DNA of 64,000 nucleotides from Escallonia rubra (GCA_033065855.1 JAVXUO010002412.1:62001-126000), one strand, 5' to 3'. Positions 18,375 through 32,178 are shown, counted from the first letter of the stretch. Numbers and translations: made by a program. The notes: generated from the letters alone by a model not told the origin.

Positions 18375-18745
18375 GTTGGACACCTGCTGTCACATCGGCA
18401 TCCGCTACCACCAGAGACCGACGACGATTATCGCTCGTCGCTGGCCTATAGCCACCGCCGCCACCCCATGCAGTCACCGATAACTTGTCGCTGCCACCTT
18501 CTACTGTGAGGCACCACCTCCGGCAGTCACCCTGGCCACCATTGCTATCAACCATGCACCACAACGTTATGTTTTGTGTAAAATAGAAAGAAAAAAAAAA
18601 TTATTCACCAACATATGTAAACCCAACTTACCCATCAACCAGGACCCATCCAAGTTGCACGTGAAGCGACGCAAAAGTTTGAAAATCTGAGGTATCTCCA
18701 CAAAAAAGGCAACCTAATTCCAAACGTACCTTCGAAAATGAATAA
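18375..18745 (+). repeat. Direct repeat copy 2, upstream of nicotinamidase gene
   Basis: Second copy of the segment at 17416-17805 (see there). It ends about 280 bp before the nicotinamidase start codon, so repeat-derived sequence makes up part of that gene's upstream region. Confidence 0.75.
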
Positions 18746-19025
18746 GAAATCAGATTAACTGCCCCCCGTTCACACTTTCTGCTTGTCTCGTTTCTGCTTT
18801 CTTTTTGACTAACATCCATGACCGACCAACCAACTCTAGAGAGAGAAACGGTCTCTTCTTAGAGAGACAGAGAAAGAGAGAGCCAGAGATGAAGACAGAG
18901 TCAACCCATATTTGAGAATACCCTCCGTTTCAATCTTTCTGTATATCAACCTCGTTAGTCTTACCGGCTCCGTTGCGTTTTCTTGTTCTCTCGCCGGGAA
19001 GCCCAGCCCACACAGCAACTGAGAA

Positions 19026-22000
19026 ATGGTGTCCTCTGACGCGGTTGATCTCTTGAAGACTGAGCTTCCGCTGGAGCAGGACTCTCTGCTCTTGTCCGGC
19101 GACGCCACGACGGGTCTCGTCCTCGTCGACGTTGTCAACGGCTTTTGCACCGTCGGTGCTGGCAACTTGGTAATAGCCCCCCCTCCCCTCCCTCTCATCC
19201 TCTTCTGTGCTCGCTTCGTTTTACTCCTTCCGTTTCGTTGAATTATCTTCTTCTGGGCGTTCGAGCTCTGTGTTTTACTGCTACCAAATTTAATGTTAAA
19301 AATTCGCAAAACTAAAAAGGAGGAATTTTATGTCCTGTTTTGTTACTATGTTTTTGGAAGAAATTTCCACAGTAGTTACATTTTGTGAGCAGTAATTGTA
19401 TTGCTGCATTTCATTGGTCACAATTTGTAGAAGAAAGGAGATGAATTTCTTGCTTTCAGACATGGCAAAAGCACAAAACATTCACTCGGCTTAGGCTATA
19501 TACAACTATGTCTTTGGCTGCTGGTAGTTTTAGTATCCTTGTGGTTTTATCCTGGAAAGTGAAGTTATAAACAAATGCTGCTAGATTCAATATTTTATTG
19601 CAGGCACAAATATTCCTTTTATCTTTTCTTCTTGTCTTCTTTCTTTTAAGTTTTGTCACTGCATCCCGTGTCTATTGACATTTAGCAAACTCTAAGGATA
19701 AATTTTGCTACATGTAAACAATCAGCTGAACTTAATTACCAATCGCAGACTAAATAAGTATCGTTGGATAAACATGGTGAGTAAAATCATTGTTGTTATA
19801 TTTGTGCTAAATCTATCCTAGGATTTGCAAAAAGTCAAAGAAGAAAAACTTAAGGAAGTGGAGCTCTACTATTATGAAGTCAGGAAGGGGGGGTGTTGTT
19901 GACAAAGATTCCTCTGGCCTTTCCCAAATTTCTGTAAAGTTTATTGAATTTTTCTTGGTTTGAACATGATCAGTTGGTTGAAAAACTGTTCTTCTATTCA
20001 GCACTGATTCCGCATGCTATTAAGTGGAAATAGGGGCATTCACTTCTGTATGTCTGTTGAATAATGACAATTGCAGGCTCCAAGGTATCCAGATCAGCAA
20101 ATTTCTGGAATGGTAAATGAGTCAGTGAGGTTTGCCAGAGTATTCAGTGAAAAGAAATGGCCCATGTTAGCTTTCCTGGATTCTCATCACCCTGATATTC
20201 CTGAGCACCCATATCCTCCTCATTGTATAGCTGGGACAGATGAGTCGAGATTGGTTCCTGGTACATTAGATCATATGCGTTTTACTTGAAGTAGGGGCTA
20301 CATGTAATTGCTGTTCTCTGATGTTGCTTCCTTCCTCGATATGTGCAGCTTTGCAATGGTTGGAAAATGAACCAAATGTAACTCTTAGGTGCAAGGATTG
20401 CATCGACGGCTTTCTTGGTTCAGTCGAGAAAGACGGTTCCAATGTCTTTGTAGATTGGGTGAAAAATAACCAGATCAAAGTTGTAAGTATTTCCTAAGCT
20501 ACACCACAAAAGTGTTCCACTTACAATTTTGTACTGTTTTTTTTTGGCTTAAAAGAATGGACCATTATCATGTATATGATAAGGGATAAAAATCTTTCAT
20601 ATCTATGTCTGATATACATTCTTGCTTTTCTTCAAGATATTGGTTCTAGGGATATGCACAGATATATGTGTGCTAGATTTTGTATGTTCTGCACTGTCTG
20701 CGAGAAATCGTGGGTTTCTCACTCCGTTGGAGGATGTGGTTGTGTATTCTGGTGGATGTGCTACTTTTGATCTTCCGGTTCATGTTGCCAGCAGCATTAA
20801 AGGTGCTCTAGCCCATCCACAGGTATACTAATCTCACTTCATATGTTTGGTTGGCTCTCGCTAAGTTTGCTTGTAGTTAGGGGTTTGTGTTAGTAGAAGT
20901 TCACTTTAATGGTATAAAGGACCAACTGTCATCGTATTTGAAAAAACTGGAATGTGTTAATACGACCATCATAGAATTATTCTTTCTGGATGCCTGTCTT
21001 CTTGCTATAACCTTCAGAAAGTTACCAACCAGTAACCACATTCTCACTGTTATTTTTGTGATTATCACTTAGGCTTAAGTTGGAATGCGTCCCTCTCCTT
21101 TTCTAAGTTTCCTCGAATGGCTTTGTTACGTCAAAGCACAGCACATTATGGAAATAAAACTGGGAATACCCCAGACAGCACAATGCAGCCATTGAGCTGC
21201 TGCAAAAGAACAAAAGGAAAAGCACAGAATAAATGTTACATAAGAATCCAATGAGGTGAGTTCTTCAGTTAACCTTCTCCACTCAAAGATCCTCAACTGG
21301 ATCGAACACACAACCTTCTCAAGATTGCTAGGCGCTAGCAGTTCTGAACACCCTTGTGCTTTCTCTCAAGCGACAAACATTAATCATCTAGAGTTAGAGC
21401 CAATTTCTTTACTTTTGGCCAAAAAAGTTTGCCATATAATTGTTGGATTGCCACACCTTGATTCCGTCTCGCGATCCTGTGCAAAAGAATGTCCAGATGG
21501 CACCAGTAAATGGGCACCAAGAAAAATGCAATAAATTCCTGCTAGATTAGCAAATTGAATTTTTTCAAAACTTCTTTCTGTCACGAACGTCCCTTGGAAA
21601 ACCAAGTCATGAACACTTTTGATTACTACCAAAGGACCAGATCAATTTTCTCTTAATACATTCGATGAGTACTGTTATTGTGGTGAGCAGCCAGGCAACT
21701 AAATTAGAAACAGTAGGCTGAGAAACAGAAATTGCAGGCTTTTCTGTAATAACACCTCCATCATAAGAAAATGCCTACTACATCCAGGGATCATAGAAGC
21801 AACCTTTTGGGGCCCCAAAGAATGCCAGAGTCCCAAACAAAGCAACGTTCGCTCCCAACTCCCATTTATGCACTGTATTTGATCATCTATGGTTGGGACA
21901 AAGAAACCTTGTTGAGTTCTGGAATGGGAACAGACTTGCACCCCAATAGTTTATCAGTAATCTAACTTCTAGATTAAGTTTATGACGCGCTACAGTTGAT

Positions 22001-22292
22001 AGGGTGGAGAAATGCACACTGTACCATTTAAGATTTAACTTGCTTTCTTTTCTTTTTTAATGAATGTTGCATTACGCAAGGATGTGAACTTGAGGTAATG
22101 TCTTAAATCCCAGATGCAATGTATCGATTCACACCACACACAGGCTCACGCATATGTAAAGTTAAAAAAGTCCTGTAAACTTTCTGCTTTTGGTGGCAGG
22201 AACTGATGCATCACATAGGTCTTTACATGGCTAAGGGTAGGGGAGCCAAAGTGGTGTCAAAAGTATCATTCGGTATGGTGAAGGAGGCATGA
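19026..22292 (+). CDS. NIC1: Nicotinamidase (isochorismatase-like hydrolase)
   Basis: Five exons join in frame: 19026-19169, 20077-20260, 20349-20482, 20637-20822 and 22200-22292, with GT-AG introns, giving 246 aa; Arabidopsis NIC1 is of nearly the same length. Nicotinamidase hydrolyses nicotinamide to nicotinate and ammonia in the NAD salvage pathway. The family's Asp-Lys-Cys triad is visible as Asp35 (in LVLVDVVNGFC), Lys125 (RCKDCIDGF) and Cys165 (GICTDICV). Likely metal ligands are Asp83 and His85 (FLDSHHPD) and His97. The C-terminal LMHHIGLYMAKGRGAKVVS is characteristic of the plant NIC group. The start is the first ATG after a C/T-rich leader. No transit peptide is obvious, consistent with a cytosolic enzyme. 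Intron 4 (1.4 kb) has no recognised gene. The gene is convergent with the NET gene downstream. Confidence 0.93.
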
Positions 22293-23512
22293 TCTTGACC
22301 CTGCCTGTTTACTATGGATACCAAGCTTTTGCATATATAGAAGACATCCCTACAGTTTTTTGTACATATTCGACTATTTGTTTCAACAATTTCTAGGGGT
22401 AAATGTACCAGTTCTGCTATTATCTTTATGCTGGCTTGCTTAACTATGAATCTAGAATTATGTACAAACTAAAATCGACTTATGAGTTTAATAACTGCGG
22501 AATGCAGTTCTGTGTGTGGTTTAAATCTTCAGTGTTATTATGCTCTTATTATTGACTAGTGTAAAAATTCAAGTCTCTCTGCATAGATTGGGAAGCCTGT
22601 AGTGGTGGGAGCCTAGTGCACTGGGCTAGACCTTTCCTTTGACAAGAGAATATTGCCCTCGATTCCTAGACTACAAATGAAGAAAATCTGTAAAGAGTTA
22701 CCATAATTTTTTGGAAACACAGCAAAGCAAGATGAGAAGAATTATCATGGCTCAATAGCATCATACTTGGGAGTTTGAATATGTTGTTCCTCATTACAGA
22801 ACCTCTAGGTCTTCTCAGAAGGGAATCCTTGCTTCTGCGTCCTCTTCAAGCATAGCTTTTCAGGTATCTGCAAGTCTTCAGAGAGTCTTTGCTGTACACG
22901 GTAAAGCTGCGTAATTGGCATAGCATGAGGGATAGCCTTATTTGTCAATAGATGAGCAGCTAATAGGGATGGAGTGAATCCTATGCTGAAGTAATACAGC
23001 ATAGGATTCAATTAAGGATCATGAGTTTCATGGATTACAAGCCATTTATTTAGGAATGTTACATTACAGCCACTTGAATTGATCCACCCTGACTTGCAGT
23101 TAGACTCGCATAAGATCCTTCTGTTGTTTTCCCCATCATTTCACGTGGTCGTTAAATAAGGCTGTTGTTCGTGCACAACTCATGTCTAACTGTGATGATA
23201 TAAGAAGATAGGCTATGCATAAATTCAGCCTAGCAGATGTGAAGTTTGTCATAAAAAAGTTCTGTTGTTTTAATGTCTATCAACTTGAGTATGTACAAGT
23301 CGGAAGATACAGTTACGCAAGTCAGAAACTGTGGATAATAAATGGAGAAAAGAATGATAAAAGTAATAATAATAATGATAATTTGCTATCTATGCCGGAA
23401 TGATCTCTGACAAACAAACCCTCCCCCTCCCCAACAAATAAAACACCCTAGGAAGTAGAAAGAGAAAAACCTCCCTGAAGAAAATAGAAAAAACCAGAAG
23501 CTTATGAAAAAA
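22293..23512. other. Convergent intergenic region, no gene seen
   Basis: This space lies between the 3' ends of the nicotinamidase gene (+) and the NET gene (-), so it should hold both 3' UTRs and terminators. No conserved coding sequence, RNA gene or bounded repeat was recognised. Confidence 0.55.
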
Positions 23513-26500
23513 TTAAGGTGCTAGGCTGGCCTTCTGATCAGGGTATTTTTTGTTATGGTGCATACAGGCGAAAATTGATTGCCTCTGCTTCCTTTGTTTG
23601 ACCCCAAAGATGAATGATCGTAAAGGAATTCTCGACCGACTAGTTGAGTGCTGCAACTGATTATGATTCTTTGATCCAGAAAGTCCAAACTCCTCATCCA
23701 ACTTTGGTAGAGTTTTCTCTATTTCAAGCTGGAGTGCAGATACATGATCTAACCCTGCTTGCAATTCCTCCCTAACCTTGTTGTTCTCTTGCTTCATGTT
23801 TAAAACCTCACCTTGGAACTTTGCTGCTTGATGACTACTGAACTTGATGATATCTTCTTCCACGCCCTCCTTTAATGCTACTGTTATTTCTTCCTGAATA
23901 TTGCACAAAGATGAGAATCTGCGCTGCAGTTCATCTTTGAGCAATGCACTTCCGTCTAGCCACACTGCTAGTTCAGTCCGTATCTCGCTAAGGTGCGTGT
24001 ACAAGGCCCGGGCATCTGATCTGGTGTCTGTTGTAGTAAACAGTGACGTGTTTGACTTTCCCTCTTGTTTCTTTACTTCCTTTGTCTTAAGTTGTGAAAC
24101 TTCAGCTTGCAAGTCTTGGACCTCAGTTCTGAATTTCTGTACCTGATGGAAAGCTGTGCTAAATCTCAACCAGAAATCCAAGTTCTCGTCTAATATCGCA
24201 TCAATGTCCATTCGGAGCTTTTCTTCAACTACTGATATGGTCTGCGACTGATCCATCAAAATCAGTCCTGGTGGTGCATTTAGATCTTCATATCCATCAG
24301 TGTTCCTTGCTCCAGGTTGGATATTGTGATCATCTAAGAGATCACTGCTTGGCCATTGATCTCCCTTACAATCCTTACTGTCACCTGCACCTGCTTGCAC
24401 AAGTCTCTGACGTAAAGATTGAATCTCTTGGTCCCTCTTGGCAATAGCGCTCTTTAGTTCTCTGAAATGCACCGTGGTTTCAAAGAGCCTGTCCCGATTT
24501 CTCTTCTCTACTTCACTCAGATTCTTCTTCACTTCCTTATAGTTCCTTAAGATTGTGGTGTATTCTGCCAATAGAATCTTTTCTTTATCCTCCAGCCCAC
24601 TCAACAGCATCTGCTGCCAGTTCAGCTCCTCGTCTTTTCCCTCCTCCTCTGCTTCACGCGGTTCAGTGTTGCCAATACTCTCAGCTTTTTGGGACAAATC
24701 TTGCACGTCAAGTTTGTCCTCTGTTTTTGGATCCATACTTTTCTCGGACTTGTTATCAGCTTCTTTAATTTCCTCTGCTTGATTGTTACCCAATGATGCA
24801 CTGAGTGCTTGTACGTTTTCATCCTTCCCATGTTCCTCTTTTGAAGTTTTGGAGTTTTTGGCACCAGATGGTTTCTCTGATTCTTCTTGTGATTCTACTT
24901 CAACAACGGACCTCTCTGTAGCCTCAGGCTCATCATCTGTCTTCACATTGTGCAGCTTCTCAGACAGGTGATCAAGACTGCAATGAGCTTCAGTAAAATG
25001 TGTTTGAAGGTTGGTATTCTGGTTTTTCACATCCTGGTTTAGATCCTGAACTCCGTGCAATTTCTCCTCCACTTCTCTCAGGCTGTTGCTCAGGTTCTGC
25101 GAGTCATGAATGAGGGTTGCCTTATCATCTTCGAAGCTACGAATCTGTGAGTGAAGATCATTAGTTTCTGACCGTAATCTGTCTATAAGAACTGTCTGAG
25201 ATGAAACTGCACTCTCTAGGCCGATCACCTTAGTTACAAGTTCATCAATCTTCTCTGCCAGTTCTGTCACCGTAAAAGATCCCGTGGAGCCTGCGTCAAA
25301 ATTTGCTTTTATCTGCTCCCTTACGGCCTCCAGATCCTGTCCCTCTTGTGTAGCACCTACCTGTCTTTCAGATCCATCTTTTCCATTTGCAGTTTCTTCG
25401 TTACATTGATCAGGAAGACACTCATGCTTGAGGGACATAAGTCTCTTACGAGCATCCTCAATCCTTTCGTGCTCTCCTCTCGCTTCTCGGGTAGATACCT
25501 CTTGTTTCTCCTGCAACTGAGCCAAGGTTTCTTGGCAAGATTTCAGTGCTGCCTCTGCCATCAAAGTTCGGGCCTCATCATCCTCAATGACCGTGCCAAT
25601 GCTAAATTCATCTTGCAAGCTGCTGACGTTTAGTTGCTTTTCCATTATCTGATTCTCAATTTCCCAATACTTGGAAAGGCTATTTTCGTAAGAACTTTTT
25701 ACAAACTCCTTTGAAGTCTGCATAGCCAGAATATCTTTCTGAAGCTTGTCAATCTCTTCCAGAGCCTCACTTTTGCTCAAACCGGATCTAGCAACAGTAG
25801 TACTATCTGCTGTTTTTGATAATTTCTTGGCTTGCAGTTTCTTTGAGGCTGTTTTTAGGAGACCTCTTAAATCTCCGGTTGGAATCTTTGGTACCTTGGG
25901 TATGTTTGCACCTGATGTCTGGGGAATGTTTTTGGCAACTCTAGTGGAACCATCTTCATCTTCGTCATCCATGGCAAACTGGACCTGCTCTGGAAAAACA
26001 GAAGCAATGGTGGTATTGGCATTTTGCAACTCTGTTGATAAGTGGTCATATCGCTCGGCTAAAGCTCGAAAAGCACGGTAAGATTCTTCCACAAAGTGTA
26101 TCAGCTCTGGCCTCTTTTTGTAGTACATTTCTGCCCTCTTGGCGAAGGAGTCTCCATCCTCTTCGATGAGCTTAAGCACGTATTGCACCTTCTCTTCCAT
26201 ATCTGCAATTCCACAGTTCCTAGCTTGTTAGCCATTTGTTGGGGGGGGCTGAAAATAGTGTACGTGACGCTCATAAACGTTTGGATTTTTAATATCTTTG
26301 ACTTTGTAGTTGAGGTCGAAACAGAAACACAATAAGAAGACAACATCCAAACCAAGGTGGTAGGTTACTGTACTAGATTGCCTACTAATTGCCATGTCTA
26401 GTATTACTAAGAATTTGACGAGCATTTGGTCCTTAATTTCTTCTTCCTATTTCAGGTTTCTTCCTTTTTTCTTGTGCCCGCGGAGATTTATGGAATATTG

Positions 26501-26877
26501 TTAGTCCTGTGAACTTTGACCAACAAGTTGTTATGTATGAGACGAAAGCAAATTATATGAAACCTGGGGTTCGCCTCACTAAGTTTGTTATGTCATATAT
26601 ATGTTCACCCTAGAATTGTATACAGTAAATCACGGAACCAAGGCATTTATCAAACGATATGCTACAATAAAAGATAGGAATAAACCCAGAATCCCATTTA
26701 ACCAATAGGGTTCTCATAACCAAGAGATTACCAAAGAAAGTAGAATCCAAATAATTACTTATATGAAAACCGAAAAAGCAAACCTTGAAGGCTCTGTTCG
26801 AGCCATTTTGATTGCTTGGTCCTGATATGACTTGCCCACCACCATGAATAGGCATTGCTTGCAGCTCTCTGCAACAT
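23513..26877 (-). CDS. NETWORKED 2-type actin-binding protein (KIP1-like)
   Basis: Two exons on the minus strand, 26877-26784 and 26202-23513, joined across a GT-AG intron, encode 927 aa. The start at 26877 is supported by the invariant NET opening MLQRAASNAYSWWWASHI. Residues about 10-90 form the NAB actin-binding domain (RTKQSKWLEQSLQDMEEKV, YYKKRPELI, AFRALAERYDHLS). The rest is mostly heptad-like coiled coil with an acidic Lys/Glu-rich middle. The conserved C-terminal block NLDFWLRFSTAFHQVQKF and the tail LRSFIFGVKQRKQRQSIFAC place it in the NET2 subgroup. Known NET2 proteins decorate actin filaments in pollen, and petunia KIP1 binds a pollen receptor kinase; a pollen role here is inferred. 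The single very long second exon is typical of the family. Confidence 0.92.
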
Positions 26878-27926
26878 CTTTCCAATCTTCTCCCTTCGTT
26901 TTAGAAAGTGTGAATATATCCTTCTTCCCTTCTTTGGCTAATCCTTATAGACAGTAGATCAAATATGAAACTCTCTCCCCCCCAGGCCCCAGGGTTCAAT
27001 CAAGAATGAGGGAGAGAAAGAGTTTCCAAAACAATCTAAAAGAAACAGAGATTTCTTCTTGCTGGAGCAGAGAAAAGAAGAAATGAAAGAGAAGGGGAGA
27101 ATGATGAAAGTTGAAGGCGAAGAACAGCTAATTATGGGGTTCACGGTTGGGAGATACTTTCGTCCCCGAAGTACGTGTAGCACCCCCGCTTTTGCTTTAA
27201 AGTTTTGGGTAGGCAGCCAGCCAGCCAATCAGAAATGACTATGTGAACGTGTGAGCCACTGGCCTGCCTCCTGCAGTCACTTTTGTAATGAAAAAGCAAC
27301 CTTCTTTTAGGCAACCCTTCTCCAACCGACTTTTGATTTAGGAATCCCACACGGTTGCTTCTTTCTTTAACACAACTTTTGAAAATTCTAATCGATTATT
27401 AACATCGACTGCTGATAAAGGGTAGGTGTTCCAATGGAAAGTAACTTTGTTTTCGTTCTCTGGACACCAAATGAGGATGAGCAGCACATAACTTCACGTA
27501 GTATAACTTCGCATGTCTTAACACAGTCCTAAACCAGAAGGGCCTCCTGCAAAGAAGGAAGACAATGGCTGTGTTGGAGGCTCAATCGAGTCCAAATCCC
27601 TATATAACCAGTTTCTCAATTTTTGTGATGTTAGAGGACAAAAGATTTCCTAAAAACAGTAATAAAGTTGCCAAGGATTCATTCACAATCTCTATTGAAG
27701 GCTTGATGGCCGCTTGCTTTTAACCACGTATTGTTTCTATCTACTTGACGCAACCAAAACATCAGTGAAGGTCTACTTCTCGACATGACTTTGACAGTCT
27801 AGCAATAATTACGTAGCTGAAGGCGACGCGATTACTAAAAGTCAGGGAGCGTCAAAGGTTTGAATATTAACATTTACATTCCAATTTTAATCTATTCCGT
27901 TCCCCCTTCGCTATTGATGTTAATTT
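26878..27926. other. NET gene upstream region
   Basis: The first few hundred bases upstream of the NET start (to roughly 27200) carry C/T-rich leader-like sequence on the minus strand and are probably the 5' UTR and promoter. Further out, no gene or bounded repeat was recognised up to the retroposon at 27927. Confidence 0.45.
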
Positions 27927-29218
27927 TTTTGGTTAATAAGATAATAGCATTGATAATTAAAAAGATTACAGAATTGCCCAACGGCGAGTAAAGGTCACGA
28001 CATTCCCGTGACTCCGTGTATACACGACCACAAAGGTCAGAAACTAACAACGAACATATAAACTCAAAACCGATTACAATTAAACTAAAGCAGAGCATGT
28101 CTTACACTTTAGATTAACTTTAAGTAATAAGCCTAAGTCTAAAGGTTATAAACACACAACGTATACTAAAAAGAAAATACTATAAATTTAAATGATACAA
28201 AAAGTACAATGAGGAGCCAACGGGAGCCGACGAAAATCACAGATGTACTCGGCAATCAACGGGATCACAATGCAAATATAAGAGGCAGGAAACCTTGCAT
28301 GGTTCACAAAATTTCACCGGCGACTTCCCTCCAAAACACAGCATCCATCAGCCGGGCATTAAGCCAACAATCACAAACAAGGCTTCAACTAGACTGAAAC
28401 TGACTCCATTCCCCTCCCCCCCCCCCCCCCCCAACAAACTTACCCCACACCTAAACCCCTAGAGTAGATTACCCCGGAAAACCCTCCCCCTCCCTCCCTA
28501 GGGCCTCAACCCCCCCTTCCCCACCCCACCCCAACACGCCTAAGACCCCCAAAAACCACCCGAGGCCCCCAACCCCCCCCCCCCCCTCCACAGGACATCA
28601 CGGCGTACTACACCAAAACCCTAGACACTGAGCATAGAAACCAAAACAAACACCCTACAGCCAACTAAAAAGCCTTGATTACTGCCGGCAAAAAATCCGG
28701 CTGCCGCCGATAGGATTCCGGTCACCGCCGTTAAGATTCCGGCCACTCAAATCCGGCCACTTCCGCAATAAAAGATCTAACCCTAGCAAACCCAAACCTC
28801 TTCAATCAACAATACAACCAAGTAAACCCATGATCAATATTCCGATCAATACCTATCAGATCTAGAAGATCAAGGAAAACCCTCGATCTGCACAGATCTG
28901 AAGAGATTCGGCGAATCGGCGGAGGCACGGACATCATCGTCCCCGATCGTGGCTGGGTAGGATGGCGCCGGCCACCTCGCCGTAATCTGCCATCGACTTC
29001 CATCCGCGATCAGTCGCTGGCCGCGAAGGACGACCACCCTCAGAGTAAAAGTGCATTAGAAGAAAACAAGATGTATACCGGTCCTAGGCCGGATTCCGGC
29101 CACCGCCCCACGCGCGCCATCGCACGGTGGGGTGGCCGCGGTGGCTAGCTGGGGAAAGTTTTCTTAGAGAGAAGTATGAGAGATATTCTTAGAGAGAAGT
29201 AGGAGAGAAGTAGAAACT
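27927..29218 (-). mobile_element. LINE-derived short retroposon with 15-bp target duplication
   Basis: The segment is flanked by a perfect 15-bp direct repeat, TATTGATGTTAATTT (27912-27926 and 29219-29233). On the minus strand it opens with TAAG..TTCTACTTCTCTCC-type leader, runs through a GC-rich region with a short open frame (29003-28806), and ends in ATGCTATTATCTTATTAACC plus an A-run. That tail and the long target duplication are typical of plant L1-type LINEs. At only 1.3 kb, with no endonuclease or reverse transcriptase, it is an internally deleted or non-autonomous derivative. Two C-runs (28416-28432, 28574-28586) lie inside. The same GGTTAATAAGA tail complement appears at 51140. Confidence 0.65.
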
Positions 29219-29233
29219 TATTGATGTTAATTT

Positions 29234-31511
29234 AAGTGTTTCTAAAATTGTGAAGACGAGATGAAGAGTCATTTCATTTCTCAAGAGTTCTAGAGCTGCC
29301 AGTATATAAACCGATGCTTTGAACCAAAAAGGTATATAAACCGGTGCTGGTCCAGGCCTTTGAAGTACGAGAGTGTGCCGAAGCCCAAAACAATGGGCTT
29401 TGTTGCTGCGTACACTGATGGACCCTTTCGATGTTCATAAAATTAGGATTTATATATCCTATCCAAACACATCGAGAACTAATAATACAAGAAACAAATT
29501 TCTTGTAATTATCTATACTACTAATAAAAGTATGAATGCGTGTATATCATTTTTTAGACAAGAATACCCTTCAAATATTATTGAATCACTCAATTGCCAT
29601 TTCAAGTACAATTAACATGCCTAAAATCTAGATTCTTTTAACAAGTTCATCTTTTTCACTTTAATAAAAGTTACAATTAGTAGATGGATGTCTCTTCCAC
29701 ATCTCATGACATTTTATGAATTTATTTTAATGTCATATACAACTTGATGCTTGGTATAGAATAGGATGTGAAACACATGATCATAGCATCTTATATACTA
29801 ATTTCAACAATTTCTTTTTCTTAAATGACGATTAGTTGATCATGGCTTTTGCTTACTATAGATGAATTTCACTCTCATTTTCTCTTAACAGATATTTGGT
29901 TCTGTCTTTTATGTTGGTAATAAAATTCTGGTAATACAATTCAATGGAAAAGAAAAGGCAAAAAATTGGACATGCTTAAATTTTTCTGCTATCTTGCATT
30001 TTGATGTAAGACCTGATATTGTGTGTGTCTGAGAGAGAGAGAGAGTGTGTGTGTGTATAATGGATATGAGTGATTTATTTTTAGACACAGATGCCCTTAT
30101 ACGCTTTTACATATTAAATCAATACCTTTCAAATGTTACCACCTCAGTAATTATTGACTTATCTCAAACCGCTTTCATGTTCCATTGTCATGTAAACGAC
30201 TCTACACCTTCATACCTCTCCCATAATTTAATTGTTGTGACTTCTCCGTCTCCATCATGTCAAGTGGCAAGATGATTAACTTTTGCGCTTGTTATCCAAA
30301 GTTTGTTCAGAGGTAACTTAATTCTATATTCTTAAGCTTAGTTGCTTAATATAATGAAGGCTAATATCCTTTTTGAGTATGTAAATTCGAAGCATGTATT
30401 GATTAAAGAGTTTATCTAGCTTCCAACTCTATAAAGGTAAGTTCCCTACCCTCTTCTAATATTTACAAACTTTGACTTTCTTAGGAAGAGGCATGATAAC
30501 TATATGGTCTATTTTAGATGTCAACTTTTACCATACATATCACAAGATTATCAGTAACAAGATTCTTTTTTTTTTTTTTTTGCGGGGAAAGAATTGTTCT
30601 ACAGATAAAATGGTGGGAGTCAAGCCTTATACTTTTCAGGATGGGGCATTTTATTCGATGTTAAATGACTAATAGGCAGTATGATTGACAAAAATTGTGT
30701 CTAAGTCGTTAATAACTTTGAAAACATCACATGTACTACATATGGAGAGCTATCGAATATGGAGCGAGACACCCAACCCTCCAAAACAAATTAATTAAGA
30801 TATTTTCTTACAAAATTGTGAACATGTAAACGTTATTTGACTATGTGTACGGTTTGAATCTTTTATTCTTGTATATGATGAAGTCATTTCACGCTTCTAT
30901 AAATTATGCTTCAGAGGCTTAATCAAAGAGAAAAGTGAAGGAAATTTTTGCTAAGAGCTAAAAAATATATTAGATAAGAGAAAATTCCTTACGAATCACA
31001 AAAACCGAAGAAGCCTATTCGTAGCCACGCAAAGATAGCCATGGTCGAAAATAACCTACAAACTTATCATTTGAATCATTTGTTGTTGAGAAATTACCAA
31101 ACAATAACTTTTCGTTTAAAAACGTTGAAGTTATATGTTAATGACTCATTTATAATGATATAATAATTACAGCGTGCTTGAGGTCCTAACCATATACTTC
31201 TTCTTGTTTATAAAACTGAATGTGCTTTCTAAAATTTGTATGGCATCATTATGATTTCTAGCGGATTTCTAAAAGCAAAGAACATTATTGTTTCATATAT
31301 GTGATGCAGTAATCATCCTCCATATTATCTTTTGATTCTATGCTTGCTCCAAAGTCCCATCACGCATCCACTTGAATTTTTTATACCATTTTCTTCTAAT
31401 TTGACTAGGATAACGGCTAATATTCAAATGAGAGGCTGCTTAAAAATTATCGAGATAAAATATACTCAACTATGGAGAACCATACTCGTATAAATGATAC
31501 GAATTGCAGTC
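29234..31511. other. Intergenic, no gene seen
   Basis: AT-rich sequence with no conserved coding stretch on either strand. It includes a short GA/GT microsatellite at 30031-30056 and a T-run at 30565-30581. No element ends were found. Confidence 0.55.
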
Positions 31512-31813
31512 AGCCCGTGTTAGTAAAATACTTATTTAAGGACTCAACACATTTTTGCCTTTGTAGTTTGTAACTCTTTTAGGATTTGTTTATAGTTTTT
31601 CTGTCACAGGGCCTTGTTTACCGGGCGCTCAAACCCTTTTTCCCCAAACTTCAAGGCAGCCGTGTTAGTAAAATACGCTTACTTTAAAAGGACTCTCTAA
31701 CACATTTTTGCCTTTGTAGTTTGTAACTCTTTTAGGATTTGTTTATAGTTTTTCTGTCACAGGGCCTTGTTTACCGGGCGCTCAAACCCTTTTTCCCCAA
31801 ACTTCAAGGCAGC
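31512..31813 (+). repeat. Tandem direct duplication, about 150-bp unit
   Basis: Units begin near 31512 and 31660 (CCGTGTTAGTAAAATA). From AACACATTTTTGCC through AAACTTCAAGGCAGC the copies are identical over about 112 bp, so the duplication is recent or kept by gene conversion. The first 35-45 bp of each unit differ by small indels. The unit contains GGGCCTTGTTTACCGGGCG, which resembles a Harbinger-type end. Confidence 0.9.
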
Positions 31814-32178
31814 GGTGGCTATGGAGCATGCTGAAAAAACAAACAAATTTTCTCAGGGAGAAAAGAGGGTCAGAGAAAAGTGAAAGAAAAGTGAGAGTTG
31901 AGTGCTGTTTGGCAGCACGTAAGAACAGGAAAGTTATTTAAATGAAGGGGGTCTCTAATCTCTCCTCTTTTATTTTAGGGTTTATTACACTTAACCTCCA
32001 TGAGGTTTGGAGTTATTGCGTTGAATTTCAAAAGATTGAAAAGAACTACGGTTTTGTCAGGGTAGTTCAGTATCTTCTTGCACTTCGCCCATTCAATAAA
32101 TGTGACATTGTTGTAGTTGTTTTAACATATCCAAATTTTCCTTCAAGAAACTGTCAAACTCTATCCATATCCAGTTTG

